Source: an uncultured Clostridia bacterium | GTDB lineage: Bacteria > Bacillota > Clostridia > Oscillospirales > Acutalibacteraceae | DNA: 41,281 nucleotides | NCBI GenBank assembly: GCA_937902305.1 | Contig: CALDHV010000045.1 | Coordinates: forward strand, 1-41,281 | Direction: 5' to 3' | Shown here: positions 24,345-32,285 of the stretch, piece after piece | How positions within the stretch are numbered: the stretch's first letter is position 1 | Layout: every line of letters begins with the position of its first letter | Made by a program: the position numbers and the translations under genes | The notes under the pieces: generated by a model | Seen by the model: only the letters and a program-made list of their open reading frames with translations | Databases searched by the model: none | What the model was told of the DNA's origin: nothing

Positions 24345-25385
24345 ATGCTTTGGTATCGGGCGATGGCGGTTGTAGCGGCGATCGCGTTGATTGCTATGCT
24401 GTGTCTGCCGTTTTCGGCGATTTCCTTCATCGGCGACAACGCCGTCCTTCTGGATGAATCAGCCACGCTGTCGATGACCTATTTTCGCGGCAATGTATCC
24501 TACAGCCGTCCCAAGATACCGTGGGTCACCGGTCATAGCGGAAAAGCCATCTATCTCAATGGGGAGAATGCCTTTCTGCAAGCCAACGGGCCGTTGCCGG
24601 CGACCAATGAATTGACAGTTTCTCTGTGGGTCAATCTGTCCGCGACCCCCGCCGTGGAGGATAACGCCGGGCTGATCTCCATCACCGGCGAGGATGAGGA
24701 AAACACTTTTCTGGTATTTTCCCCCAACGATTATGCCTCCAACGAAACCATCAGTATCCATGGCGCTATGCTTCGGCTGAAGGCTCCCGGCTACAATTTC
24801 GCCATCGGGCGCACGGTAAATGACAGCGGTCTGTCCCCTCTGAATCCGGGCTGGCATCACATTGCCATTGCCTGGAGCGATGCGGCGTTGCAGTTTTATG
24901 TGGACGGCGTTTGCTGGGCAACGCGTGATACGGTGATCGGGCCGCACGCCTTTGCACCGAAAAAGCTGGTGATCGGGCGCAATCTGCGTCCCGGAATACA
25001 GGGCGGCTATTGTCAATGCGCGGTGGATCAGGTGACGGTGTACAACCGTCATCTTCTCCAATCCGAGATCGCCACATTGTGCGGCGACATTCCCAAGCCG
25101 ACCAATACGACTACCCTCGCCACCACCACCGCACCGACGACGACCCGGTATCAGCCCAGCACCCCCGCCGATCCGCATCAACCGGATAATCAGCTGTGGC
25201 TGCTTTCGATCCCAATCGGAGCGATATTCCTCGTCGTGCTGACCTGTTTCGGACGACGCAATATCCAGCAGACCGAGGATCCCGAAAACGCTGTGGAGGA
25301 CATCTTCTACGAGGACGAAACGGTAAAGACGTATTTCGAAAAGGATGTGCTGATGTATGATCCCCCGAAAAACAAGCGAGAGTGA
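24345..25385 (+). CDS. Membrane-anchored LamG/concanavalin-like protein
   Basis: 346 residues. An N-terminal hydrophobic segment (about 5-28, signal anchor or signal peptide) leads to an exported LamG-like fold: GHSGKAIYLNGENAFLQ near 66-82, LTVSLWVNLS near 94-103, GWHHIAIAWSDAALQFYVDG near 175-194, and KLVIGRNL near 212-219, the standard LamG strand pattern. A Thr/Pro-rich linker (about 262-290) precedes a second membrane helix (LLSIPIGAIFLVVLTCFG, about 297-314) and an acidic cytoplasmic tail of about 35 residues. The layout suggests a surface glycan-binding protein held in the membrane, perhaps signalling through its tail; that is inference. The last 29 bp overlap the start of the first GH16 gene. 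The ATG is fixed by the preceding AGGGGGGGAG. Confidence 0.75.
   Translation: MLWYRAMAVVAAIALIAMLCLPFSAISFIGDNAVLLDESATLSMTYFRGNVSYSRPKIPWVTGHSGKAIYLNGENAFLQANGPLPATNELTVSLWVNLSATPAVEDNAGLISITGEDEENTFLVFSPNDYASNETISIHGAMLRLKAPGYNFAIGRTVNDSGLSPLNPGWHHIAIAWSDAALQFYVDGVCWATRDTVIGPHAFAPKKLVIGRNLRPGIQGGYCQCAVDQVTVYNRHLLQSEIATLCGDIPKPTNTTTLATTTAPTTTRYQPSTPADPHQPDNQLWLLSIPIGAIFLVVLTCFGRRNIQQTEDPENAVEDIFYEDETVKTYFEKDVLMYDPPKNKRE
25338..25362 (+). repeat. Duplication junction, left copy
   Basis: The 25 bases here are repeated exactly at 26245-26269. This copy lies in the last codons of the LamG gene and includes the start codon of the first GH16 gene. The distance between copies, 907 bp, is the unit length of the GH16 tandem duplication. 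Confidence 0.9.
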
Positions 25386-26235
25386 CGCTATGCGCCGCGC
25401 GGCGGCGGAACAGGGTATCCCCATCACACACGGCGACCGCACACTGGTATGGCACGATGAGTTTGCGGACTATTCCACCATCGACCGGCAGTGGAAGTTC
25501 CATGTCAATATGCGTTCGACCGACTGCACGCTGGAAACCGACCGCCGTCATCTCGATGTGAAAAACGGGCAGATGGAAATGCACACCTACCGGCTGGACG
25601 GCACCGACGGTATGGTGTTCAGCATCCCGATGGCGATCACGACCATAGATAAGATGGTGTTCCGCCGCGGCTATCTCGAAATGAGGGCGAAGATCCCGTT
25701 CCGACACGGGGCATGGCCGTCCTTTTGGATGGTGACCTATCTGCCGCTCAAGCAGTCCGCCATACGCTCCGAGATCGACATTTTTGAGGTTTTCTCCAGC
25801 CCCGATACGGCGGTCTGCAACCTGCACAAATGGTTGCGTGACGAGGACGGCAAGCTGATTGCCCACGCCCAACTGGACGGCAAAATGGTGTCCGATAAGC
25901 GGTACAGGATGCCGCACGCCGAAAATATCAACGGTGAATATCACCTCTATGCGATCGACTGGACGGAGGAAAAAATCACCTTCATCATCGACGGCGTACC
26001 GTACTGCACCATTGATCTGACCAAAAGCTTCACCGACAAGCCCGGCTTGGAGGCAATGGACTGCTATCAAGACTATCACTATATCATCTTGTGTGATTAT
26101 GTCTTTTCGCCCGCCAATCATTGGGCGCCGAAGGAATATACGCTGACGCCCGATGACCCATGCCCGGTCGATTATTATGTCGATTATATCCGGCTGTATC
26201 AAAAAACCGGCGAGGATATGCTGGTAGAAGAATAA
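25357..26235 (+). CDS. Glycoside hydrolase family 16-type enzyme, copy 1
   Basis: 292 residues with a beta-jelly-roll GH16 domain from about residue 28. LVWHDEFADY at 30-39 is the usual GH16 opening. The catalytic motif SEIDIFEVF gives Glu139 (nucleophile), Asp141 and Glu144 (acid/base). FRRGYLEMRAKIP near 102-114 and YAIDWTEEKITFIIDG near 197-212 are also typical. GH16 enzymes cut beta-1,3/1,4-glucans, galactans and related polymers; the substrate cannot be read from sequence. No signal peptide is visible, so the enzyme would be cytoplasmic or exported by another route, unusual for a polysaccharidase. Its ATG overlaps the LamG gene's 3' end; AAAGGA lies 11 bases upstream. It is about four-fifths identical to the next gene. 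Confidence 0.88.
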   Translation: MIPRKTSESDAMRRAAAEQGIPITHGDRTLVWHDEFADYSTIDRQWKFHVNMRSTDCTLETDRRHLDVKNGQMEMHTYRLDGTDGMVFSIPMAITTIDKMVFRRGYLEMRAKIPFRHGAWPSFWMVTYLPLKQSAIRSEIDIFEVFSSPDTAVCNLHKWLRDEDGKLIAHAQLDGKMVSDKRYRMPHAENINGEYHLYAIDWTEEKITFIIDGVPYCTIDLTKSFTDKPGLEAMDCYQDYHYIILCDYVFSPANHWAPKEYTLTPDDPCPVDYYVDYIRLYQKTGEDMLVEE

Positions 26236-26244
26236 CGATATTCA

Positions 26245-26269
26245 GAAAAGGATGTGCTGATGTATGATC
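26245..26269 (+). repeat. Duplication junction, right copy
   Basis: Exact repeat of 25338-25362. Here the sequence, which in the left copy codes the LamG tail, is a short non-coding spacer between the two GH16 genes, serving only as ribosome site and start of copy 2. Confidence 0.9.
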
Positions 26270-27136
26270 TCCAAGAAAGCAAACGAAAACTTGCTCCGCG
26301 AGGCAGCGGCGCAGGGCGTCCCCACCGCGCGCGGCGACCGCACGCTGGTGTGGCACGATGAGTTCGCTGATTACGCCACCATCGACAAGCAGTGGAAGTT
26401 TCGCGTGAATATGCGCTCGTCCGACTGCACACTGGAAACCGACCGCCGCCATCTTGACGTGAAAAACGGGCAGATGGAGATGCACACCTACCGTCTGGAC
26501 GGCACCGACGGGATGCTGTACAGCATCCCGATGGCGATCACCACCTACGACAAGATGGTATTCCGGCGCGGCTATCTCGAAATGCGGGCGAAGATCCCGT
26601 TCCGTCACGGCACCTGGCCGTCCTTCTGGATGCTGACCTATGAGCCGTTGATGGAGTCAAAGCTACGCTCCGAGATCGACATTTTCGAGATCTTCTCCAG
26701 CCCCGATACCGCCGTCTGCAACCTGCACAAATCCCTGCGCGACGAGGAGGGCAAGATCGTTGCCCGCGCCCAGCTTGACGGCAAGATGGTATCCGACAAG
26801 CGGTACAAGATCCCGCACGCGGAGAATATCAACGGCGAATACCACGTTTATGCGATCGACTGGACGGAGGAAAAAATTTCGTTCATCATCGACAACATTC
26901 CGTATTGCACCATTGATCTGACCAAAAACTTTACCGACAAGCCCGGTCTGGAGCCGATGGACTGCTACCAGGATTACCACTACATCATCCTGTGCGATTA
27001 CGTCTTTACTCCCGGTCACCATTGGGCACCGGAGGGGTACCTGATGAACCCCGATGACCCCTGCCCGGTGGATTATTACGTCGATTATATCCGCCTGTAC
27101 CAAAAACCCGGCGAGGATATGATGGTCGAGGAATGA
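26264..27136 (+). CDS. Glycoside hydrolase family 16-type enzyme, copy 2
   Basis: 290 residues, a tandem paralogue of the preceding gene. GDRTLVWHDEFADY is at 24-37 and SEIDIFEIF at 136-144, so the catalytic triad is Glu137, Asp139 and Glu142, all intact. Differences from copy 1 cluster at the N-terminus (MISKKANENLLREA) and in the loop just before the catalytic strand (LTYEPLMESKL against VTYLPLKQSAI), next to the active site, which could alter substrate preference. As in copy 1 no signal peptide is present. The upstream 25 bases are identical to those before copy 1. Transcription probably continues from the promoter at 24289 and ends at 27397-27431. Confidence 0.88.
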   Translation: MISKKANENLLREAAAQGVPTARGDRTLVWHDEFADYATIDKQWKFRVNMRSSDCTLETDRRHLDVKNGQMEMHTYRLDGTDGMLYSIPMAITTYDKMVFRRGYLEMRAKIPFRHGTWPSFWMLTYEPLMESKLRSEIDIFEIFSSPDTAVCNLHKSLRDEEGKIVARAQLDGKMVSDKRYKIPHAENINGEYHVYAIDWTEEKISFIIDNIPYCTIDLTKNFTDKPGLEPMDCYQDYHYIILCDYVFTPGHHWAPEGYLMNPDDPCPVDYYVDYIRLYQKPGEDMMVEE

Positions 27137-27208
27137 TTTAAGTTTTCGGTTTTCAGAGTTCCGTTTTCAGAAAGCAGTCAATTCGTTTCTGCATAGCCGG
27201 AATACTTT

Positions 27209-27347
27209 GCCGTAGGGTGCGGCGTCCCCGACGCACCGCGCGTGGCTTGGGGGTTATTGCATCGAAAACGGTTTGGGAGGGCGCGGAGGCCCTCCCCTAC
27301 GACCGGCAAGCGGCTCATTTCGTAGGGGAGGGGCTCTGTCCCCTCCC
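27209..27347. repeat. Dispersed non-coding repeat with stacked palindromes
   Basis: No gene lies between 27137 and 27485. 27209-27240 matches 8175-8206 at 29 of 32 positions, including the hairpin arms GGTGCG and CGCACC. After it come GGGAGGGC/GCCCTCCC (27275-27296) and GGGAGGGG/CCCCTCCC (27326-27347). In addition, CCCTCCCCTACG (27290-27301) is the reverse complement of 27321-27332. The whole is a compact stack of palindromes without coding content. Confidence 0.65.
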
Positions 27348-27396
27348 GTTTTGGTTCATATTTTCCCGGCAATCCCGGTTTGTCGAGCAAAAAGAT

Positions 27397-27431
27397 ACCC
27401 GTCGAAAGGGAATATACTCTCTTCGACGGGT
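27397..27431. terminator. Bidirectional terminator between GH16 copy 2 and whiA
   Basis: ACCCGTCGAA (27397-27406) pairs with TTCGACGGGT (27422-27431). TTTGTTTTG follows on the plus strand and ATCTTTTT on the minus strand, so it can end both convergent transcription units. Confidence 0.85.
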
Positions 27432-27485
27432 TTTGTTTTGTCCAAAATATCCTTATCGGACACTCCGCACCGGACATCTCCGCTT

Positions 27486-28388
27486 TTATGTTTCTTCCAG
27501 TTTATCCGCCATATCCCGGATCTTCTGCAAACGGTGGTGGATACCGCTCCGGCTCATACCGAGCCGCTCGGCAAGCTCCCGCAGAGTCATATCGGGGTTG
27601 TCGGCACGTAGCTGAGCCAGTGCCCGCAGATCCTCCGGCAGCTGCGCCAGCCCGCCCTTTTGCTCGATCCGGCGCAGGGCATCGGCGATCTCGCCGGCGG
27701 CGGCAACGGTCTTATCCATATTGGCGTTTTCAAAATTAAGGCGACGATTGGTCTTGTTGCGGATGCTTTTGATCATTTTCACATTCATCATTTCCAGCGC
27801 CGCCATCTGCGCCCCGAGATAGGTCAAAAAGTCCTCGATGCGCTCACTTTCCTTGATATATACGATATAGGAGCCGTTGCGCGGCACCATTTTGGCGGGG
27901 AAATCCACCTCGCCGAGCAATGCCAGCAGATCGCGGCTCAAATTATAATATGGCACGCTGAACTCCAGATGGTAGTCGTGATGGGGGTCGGTGACGGCAC
28001 CGCAAACGAGGAACGCGCCCCGCAGTAACGCCCGGGCACATTGCTCGCAATCGAGGTTGGCGCGGTTAAGCCGCACCGACACGTCCTCCGGCGTATGCCC
28101 GAAGCGCTCCAATATCACCCGCCGCGCGTCCGGGTCGTCAAACGATTGGGTGGTCAGCGTCGCACGGCGCTGAAGCACGCCCTGCGTCGGGGCAGCCACC
28201 CCGCAAACCCGGGATATAAGCCGCGCATACAATGCCGCCACCGCCGCTTGCTCGGTCTGCAACGAGATCTCTCTGCCGGAAAAGGCGTGCCCAAACTCCA
28301 GCATCCCATAGGCTTGCGCGGCGCGACAGCACGGCTTGTCCGGCCATGTTTCCGCCAGCTCCTGTTTCACGTCTGAGGAAAAAGACAT
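27486..28388 (-). CDS. whiA: DNA-binding protein WhiA
   Basis: 300 residues. The N-terminal part (from MSFSSDVKQELAE) is the LAGLIDADG-homing-endonuclease-like fold that has lost catalysis in WhiA. The C-terminal 85 residues form a helix-turn-helix with MTLRELAERLGMSRSGIHHRLQKI. WhiA controls sporulation genes in actinobacteria and affects cell division and chromosome segregation in Bacillus. AAGGAGGG is five bases before the ATG at 28388; an upstream in-frame extension has no ribosome site. It follows rapZ by 55 bp. In many Firmicutes yvcK (glmR) lies between rapZ and whiA; here it is absent. Confidence 0.95.
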   Translation of the reverse strand: MSFSSDVKQELAETWPDKPCCRAAQAYGMLEFGHAFSGREISLQTEQAAVAALYARLISRVCGVAAPTQGVLQRRATLTTQSFDDPDARRVILERFGHTPEDVSVRLNRANLDCEQCARALLRGAFLVCGAVTDPHHDYHLEFSVPYYNLSRDLLALLGEVDFPAKMVPRNGSYIVYIKESERIEDFLTYLGAQMAALEMMNVKMIKSIRNKTNRRLNFENANMDKTVAAAGEIADALRRIEQKGGLAQLPEDLRALAQLRADNPDMTLRELAERLGMSRSGIHHRLQKIRDMADKLEET

Positions 28389-28443
28389 CCTTACCCTCCT
28401 TGAAATTACAAAAAGGAGAAACAATCAGAAATTATACAGAGCG

Positions 28444-29301
28444 TTAATTTTTCTCAATATCCCGATGACTGACGATGACCCGATGACCGCTCCGGCGGAT
28501 ATGCTCTCCGAGCGTTTCGGCGATGGTGACCGAGCGGTGCTTGCCGCCGGTGCAACCGATGGCGATGACCAACTGGGTCTTGCCCTCCCGCGTATACAGC
28601 GGGGTCAGATAATCCACCATCGCGTACAGCCGTTCGAGGAAACCCTGCGTTTCGTCCGGGGTAAGCACATACTCCTGCACATCCTTGTCCAGCCCGGTTT
28701 TGTGCTTAAGCTCCGGGACATAGAACGGATTGGGGAAACACCGCACATCCAGCATCATATCCGCTTCGGCGGGGAAGCCGTACTTGAAGCCAAAGGACAT
28801 ACACTGAATGGTCATCGCGTCCTCGGTATCCCCGAGGAACATCGACGCGATCTTTTCCTTGAGCTGGGCGGCGCTGAGCTGGGTGGTGTCCACCCGGTAG
28901 TCCGCTCGCGCATTGAGCGGCTCCAACAGCCGCCGCTCGGTCGCCAGCGCCTCCTCGATCGAGACCTCGGTGCTTGCCAGCGGATGCTTGCGCCGCGTTT
29001 CCTTATAGCGGCGGCAGAGCGTTTCGTCGGCGCAATCGAGATACAGCACCCGGTATTTCTGCCCCGCGTTGCCGAGCTTGACCAGGCTTTTGCGCAGGTC
29101 TTCGAACATCGGGCCGCTGCGCACGTCAATGACCAGCGCCACCCGACGGATGGATTCATTGCTCTGACTGCACAGCTCCACAAACTTGCGCATCAGCGCC
29201 GGGGGAATATTATCGACGCAATAAAAGCCAATATCCTCCAGCGCCCGCACCGCCTGCGATTTGCCCGCACCGGACATTCCGGTGACGATGATGAGTTCCA
29301 T
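28444..29301 (-). CDS. rapZ: RNase adapter / nucleotide-binding protein RapZ (YvcJ)
   Basis: 285 residues, normal length. The Walker A loop GMSGAGKS is at 8-15, IGFYCVDNIPP at 24-34, a Walker B-like VIDVRSG near 60, and the conserved C-terminal GCTGGKHRSVTIAE near 253-266. In enterobacteria RapZ guides RNase E to GlmZ and so tunes glucosamine-6-phosphate synthesis; in Firmicutes YvcJ binds nucleotides and its target is less clear. GGGGAG is seven bases from the ATG at 29301, which begins one base after the murB stop. Position between murB and whiA fits a link between wall precursor supply and regulation. Confidence 0.95.
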   Translation of the reverse strand: MELIIVTGMSGAGKSQAVRALEDIGFYCVDNIPPALMRKFVELCSQSNESIRRVALVIDVRSGPMFEDLRKSLVKLGNAGQKYRVLYLDCADETLCRRYKETRRKHPLASTEVSIEEALATERRLLEPLNARADYRVDTTQLSAAQLKEKIASMFLGDTEDAMTIQCMSFGFKYGFPAEADMMLDVRCFPNPFYVPELKHKTGLDKDVQEYVLTPDETQGFLERLYAMVDYLTPLYTREGKTQLVIAIGCTGGKHRSVTIAETLGEHIRRSGHRVIVSHRDIEKN

Positions 29302-29302
29302 T

Positions 29303-30238
29303 TTATCGCTCCCCAAAATCGCCGACAAAGCGCACCTCCGGCTCCAGCCGGACGCCCTGCTCGGCAAAAACCTTTTCCTGTACATCCCGACACAGCCGCA
29401 ACACCTCATCGGCGGTGGCGTGACCGCGATTGATAACAAAGCCCGCGTGCTTTTCGCTGACCTGCGCATCTCCGACGCGGTAGCCCTTAAGCCCCGCGCC
29501 CTCAATCAGCGCGCCGGCGTAATATCCGGTCGGACGCTTGAAGAAGCTCCCCGCGCTGGGATATTCGAGCGGCTGTTTTTCCTTACGCCGCCCGATCAGC
29601 TCTTTCATTTTATCGGCGATCTGCTCCGGGTCGCCGGGGGTCAGGCGCACCGTGACCGCGGTGACGACCGTATCCCGACGATCCATCAGGGCGCTGTACC
29701 GATAACCAAGTTCCAACGCCTCGCGGAAAAGCGTTTTGGCGGCGATACTGCCGTCCGCCTGCGGTACGAGGCAATCGGCGCTGACCACCACATCCGCCAT
29801 TTCGCCGCCGTAGGCGCCGGCATCCATATAGACCGCGCCGCCGACCGTGCCGGGGATGCCGTAGGCAAACTCCAGCCCGCTCAATGCATTTTCCTGCGCG
29901 AAGCGGCACAGCCGTTGGAGCGGCACGCCCGCGCCGCAGACCACCGTGCCGTCCTCCCGGACAGCGGGCGGCTGTGCATTGGGGTCAAGGCGCAACACCG
30001 CCCCGCGAAAGCCGCCGTCGCCGAACAGCAGATTGGAGCCATTGCCAATGACCATCCACGGCACACCGTACTCCCGGCAAAGCCGGATCGCCTGTGCCGC
30101 GTGCTGTGCCGACGGGAGTGAAATCATATAGTCCGCCGGGCCGCCGATACGGAATGTGGTGGCACCGGACAGCAAAACCCCCGTCGCCATGTCGCAACCG
30201 CTCCGGGTGACCGCCTCACGAAACGCGATCATATCCAT
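29303..30238 (-). CDS. murB: UDP-N-acetylenolpyruvoylglucosamine reductase
   Basis: 311 residues. MurB reduces UDP-GlcNAc-enolpyruvate to UDP-MurNAc with NADPH and FAD, the second committed step of peptidoglycan synthesis, in the cytoplasm. The FAD-binding segment TTFRIGGPADY is near 27-37, VIGNGSNLLFGDGGF near 62-76, YGIPGTVGGAVYMDAGAYGGE near 125-145, and the catalytic-Ser loop YPSAGSFFKRP near 226-236. The compact form without the extra domain is the type IIb common in Gram-positives. It sits three bases after the ROK kinase stop and one base before rapZ. Confidence 0.96.
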   Translation of the reverse strand: MDMIAFREAVTRSGCDMATGVLLSGATTFRIGGPADYMISLPSAQHAAQAIRLCREYGVPWMVIGNGSNLLFGDGGFRGAVLRLDPNAQPPAVREDGTVVCGAGVPLQRLCRFAQENALSGLEFAYGIPGTVGGAVYMDAGAYGGEMADVVVSADCLVPQADGSIAAKTLFREALELGYRYSALMDRRDTVVTAVTVRLTPGDPEQIADKMKELIGRRKEKQPLEYPSAGSFFKRPTGYYAGALIEGAGLKGYRVGDAQVSEKHAGFVINRGHATADEVLRLCRDVQEKVFAEQGVRLEPEVRFVGDFGER

Positions 30239-30241
30239 AGA

Positions 30242-31183
30242 TCAACCGAGATACGCCGCGCCGATGATACCGGCGTCGTTGCTCAACTGCGCGACGGTGA
30301 CCTGCGTCTTGCTCGGCGTATATTTGGCGAATTGCTCCCGCTCCACATAAGCGCGCAGGGGTGCCATCAGCGTTTCACCCTCGTGGCTGATACCGCCGCC
30401 GACGCAGATGACCTCCGGCTGGAAGATGTTGACCATATTGGTCAGACCGCAGGCAATATAGTCAAAATACTGCTCCACGACCGCTTTGCCGGCGGCATCG
30501 CCCGCCCGCATCGCATCAAACGCGGTCAGTCCGTTCACCTTGTCGAGGCTGTCGGCAAGCTGCCACATCTTGCTGTCCTTATGCGCTTCCATCGCGCGGC
30601 GGGTCTGCCGAATGAGCGCGGTGGCGGAGGCGTACGCCTCCCAGCAGCCGCGGCGTCCGCAGGTGCAGGGCTCGCCGCCCATCACGATGACATCGTGGCC
30701 CAGCTCCGTGCCGGCATAATTATGCCCGGCGAAGATCTTGCCGTCGATGATCACGCCGCCGCCGACACCGGTGCCAAGCGTGATGCACACGAGGTTTTTC
30801 TTGCCCTTGCCCGCACCGGCGAGGTATTCGCCGTATGCCGCGGCATTCGCGTCGTTTTCCACCGTGACCGGCTTGCCGAGCAGATCGCTGAGCATCTTTT
30901 TAAGCGGCACATTGACAAAGCCGAGGTTGGGCGCGGTTTCCACCAGCCCGGTATCGCCGTTGCAGGTGCCGGGACTGCCGACACCGATCGCGGCAACGTC
31001 ATCCATCGTGACGCCGGCTTTTTGCGCCGCCTCGCGGCAGACCCGTGCCATATCGGCAACGATCTCCTCCGCCGGGCGCGGCGCATTCGTTTTGCATTTG
31101 GCGGTGGCGACGATCTTATACTGCTCGTCCACCACACCCGCTACGATATTGGTGCCACCCAAATCAATTCCTATTCTGACCAT
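30242..31183 (-). CDS. ROK-family glucokinase
   Basis: 313 residues. The N-terminal phosphate loop IGIDLGGTN is at 4-12; the catalytic base is in ENDANAAAYGE (Asp111); sugar-binding GTELGHD is at 158-164; the ROK zinc motif CTCGRRGC has Cys173, Cys175 and Cys180, with His163 as fourth ligand. It probably phosphorylates glucose with ATP (glcK-type), although other ROK enzymes use N-acetylmannosamine or fructose. The ATG at 31183 is selected because GGGAGG lies eight bases upstream. It stands between hprK and murB, which links sugar entry with catabolite control and wall synthesis. Confidence 0.93.
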   Translation of the reverse strand: MVRIGIDLGGTNIVAGVVDEQYKIVATAKCKTNAPRPAEEIVADMARVCREAAQKAGVTMDDVAAIGVGSPGTCNGDTGLVETAPNLGFVNVPLKKMLSDLLGKPVTVENDANAAAYGEYLAGAGKGKKNLVCITLGTGVGGGVIIDGKIFAGHNYAGTELGHDVIVMGGEPCTCGRRGCWEAYASATALIRQTRRAMEAHKDSKMWQLADSLDKVNGLTAFDAMRAGDAAGKAVVEQYFDYIACGLTNMVNIFQPEVICVGGGISHEGETLMAPLRAYVEREQFAKYTPSKTQVTVAQLSNDAGIIGAAYLG

Positions 31184-31215
31184 TGTTTTTTCCTCCCTAT
31201 CTATGTGATGCCGCG

Positions 31216-32187
31216 TTAAAACGGCTCCCATTCATTGTGCATACTGTCCGGCAGTCCGGTGTCCTCGGTCATCCCGAGCTTGTGCATCAGCTCCTGAGCG
31301 GCATTATAGCCCATTTTCTTCTGTCGGTTGGTCATAGCGGCGATCTCAATAATGATCGCGAGGTTCCGCCCGGGCTTGACCGGGATGGTGACGGTCGGCA
31401 CCTCAATGCCGAGCAGGTCGATGGTCTGCCCGTCCAACCCCATACGGTCGTACACCTTATTGTTGTCCCACGGCTCCATCTGGACTGCCATATCAATTTT
31501 TTCGGTTTCCTTGATGGCGCCGATGCCGAACAGCCGCCGCATATTGACAATACCGATGCCGCGCAATTCGATGAAATGGCGGATATTCTGCGGTGCCGAG
31601 CCGACCAGCGTTTTGGCGGAAACGCGGCGTATCTCCACCGCGTCGTCCGCGATCAGCCGATGTCCGCGCTTGATCAGCTCCACCGCCGTTTCACTCTTAC
31701 CGATGCCGCTGTCGCCGAGCAACAGCACGCCCTCGCCGTAGACCTCGACCAGCACGCCGTGGCGGGTGATGCGGGGCGCAAGCTGGACATTGAGGAACGC
31801 GATCAGCGCCGCCATCAGCGACGAGGTGGAGTCCTTACTGCGCAGTAGCGGCACGCCGTACTGCCGGCAGGCGGCATCCAGCTCCGGCAGAATATCCAGC
31901 CCGCGGGAAACGATGATCGCGGGCGGGTGCGCCTTGGCAAGCTCCTCCAGGTGGGAGCGCCGCAGATCCTCCGGCATATTCTGCAAAAAGCCGAACTCAT
32001 TACGCCCGAGTATCTGGATACGCCCGTTATCGAAATAGTCGAAATAGCCGCCGAGCTCCAAGCCGGGGCGGTTGACCTGCGGGTTGCCGATCAACACCTC
32101 CGCCGCATCGCCGGGGAGGTATATCTCCTCCAGCGACACCTCCCGGATGACCGCGCTCAACGGTACAGTATATGTCTGTGTTGCCAT
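31216..32187 (-). CDS. hprK: HPr kinase/phosphorylase
   Basis: 323 residues. HprK phosphorylates Ser46 of HPr when glycolytic intermediates are high and removes the phosphate when they are low, so it is the sensor of carbon catabolite repression. The Walker A motif GDSGIGKS is at 158-165; RHGVLVEVYGEGV near 142-154 includes the conserved His143; LIADDAVEIRR at 178-188 is the metal-binding region; the C-terminal capping segment with VKPGRNLA is also present. The start is the ATG at 32187, seven bases after GAGGG; an ATG six bases earlier overlaps that site. It is the first gene of the hprK-ROK-murB-rapZ-whiA series. Confidence 0.96.
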   Translation of the reverse strand: MATQTYTVPLSAVIREVSLEEIYLPGDAAEVLIGNPQVNRPGLELGGYFDYFDNGRIQILGRNEFGFLQNMPEDLRRSHLEELAKAHPPAIIVSRGLDILPELDAACRQYGVPLLRSKDSTSSLMAALIAFLNVQLAPRITRHGVLVEVYGEGVLLLGDSGIGKSETAVELIKRGHRLIADDAVEIRRVSAKTLVGSAPQNIRHFIELRGIGIVNMRRLFGIGAIKETEKIDMAVQMEPWDNNKVYDRMGLDGQTIDLLGIEVPTVTIPVKPGRNLAIIIEIAAMTNRQKKMGYNAAQELMHKLGMTEDTGLPDSMHNEWEPF

Positions 32188-32227
32188 TTCCATACCCTCT
32201 TTCTACGCACAGTGCACTCTATACCAC

Positions 32228-32256
32228 ATTTTAGCACACTATTTCGAAAAAGGAAA
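32228..32256 (-). promoter_or_regulatory. Possible hprK promoter (extended -10)
   Basis: Minus strand TGC followed by TAAAAT (32233-32228), 40 bases before the hprK start. A -35 at 17 bases would be TTTCCT, a poor match, so the extended -10 would have to carry the activity. Confidence 0.4.
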
Positions 32257-32285
32257 GAAAAACTTTGCATTTTTTCAAGGTAGCC

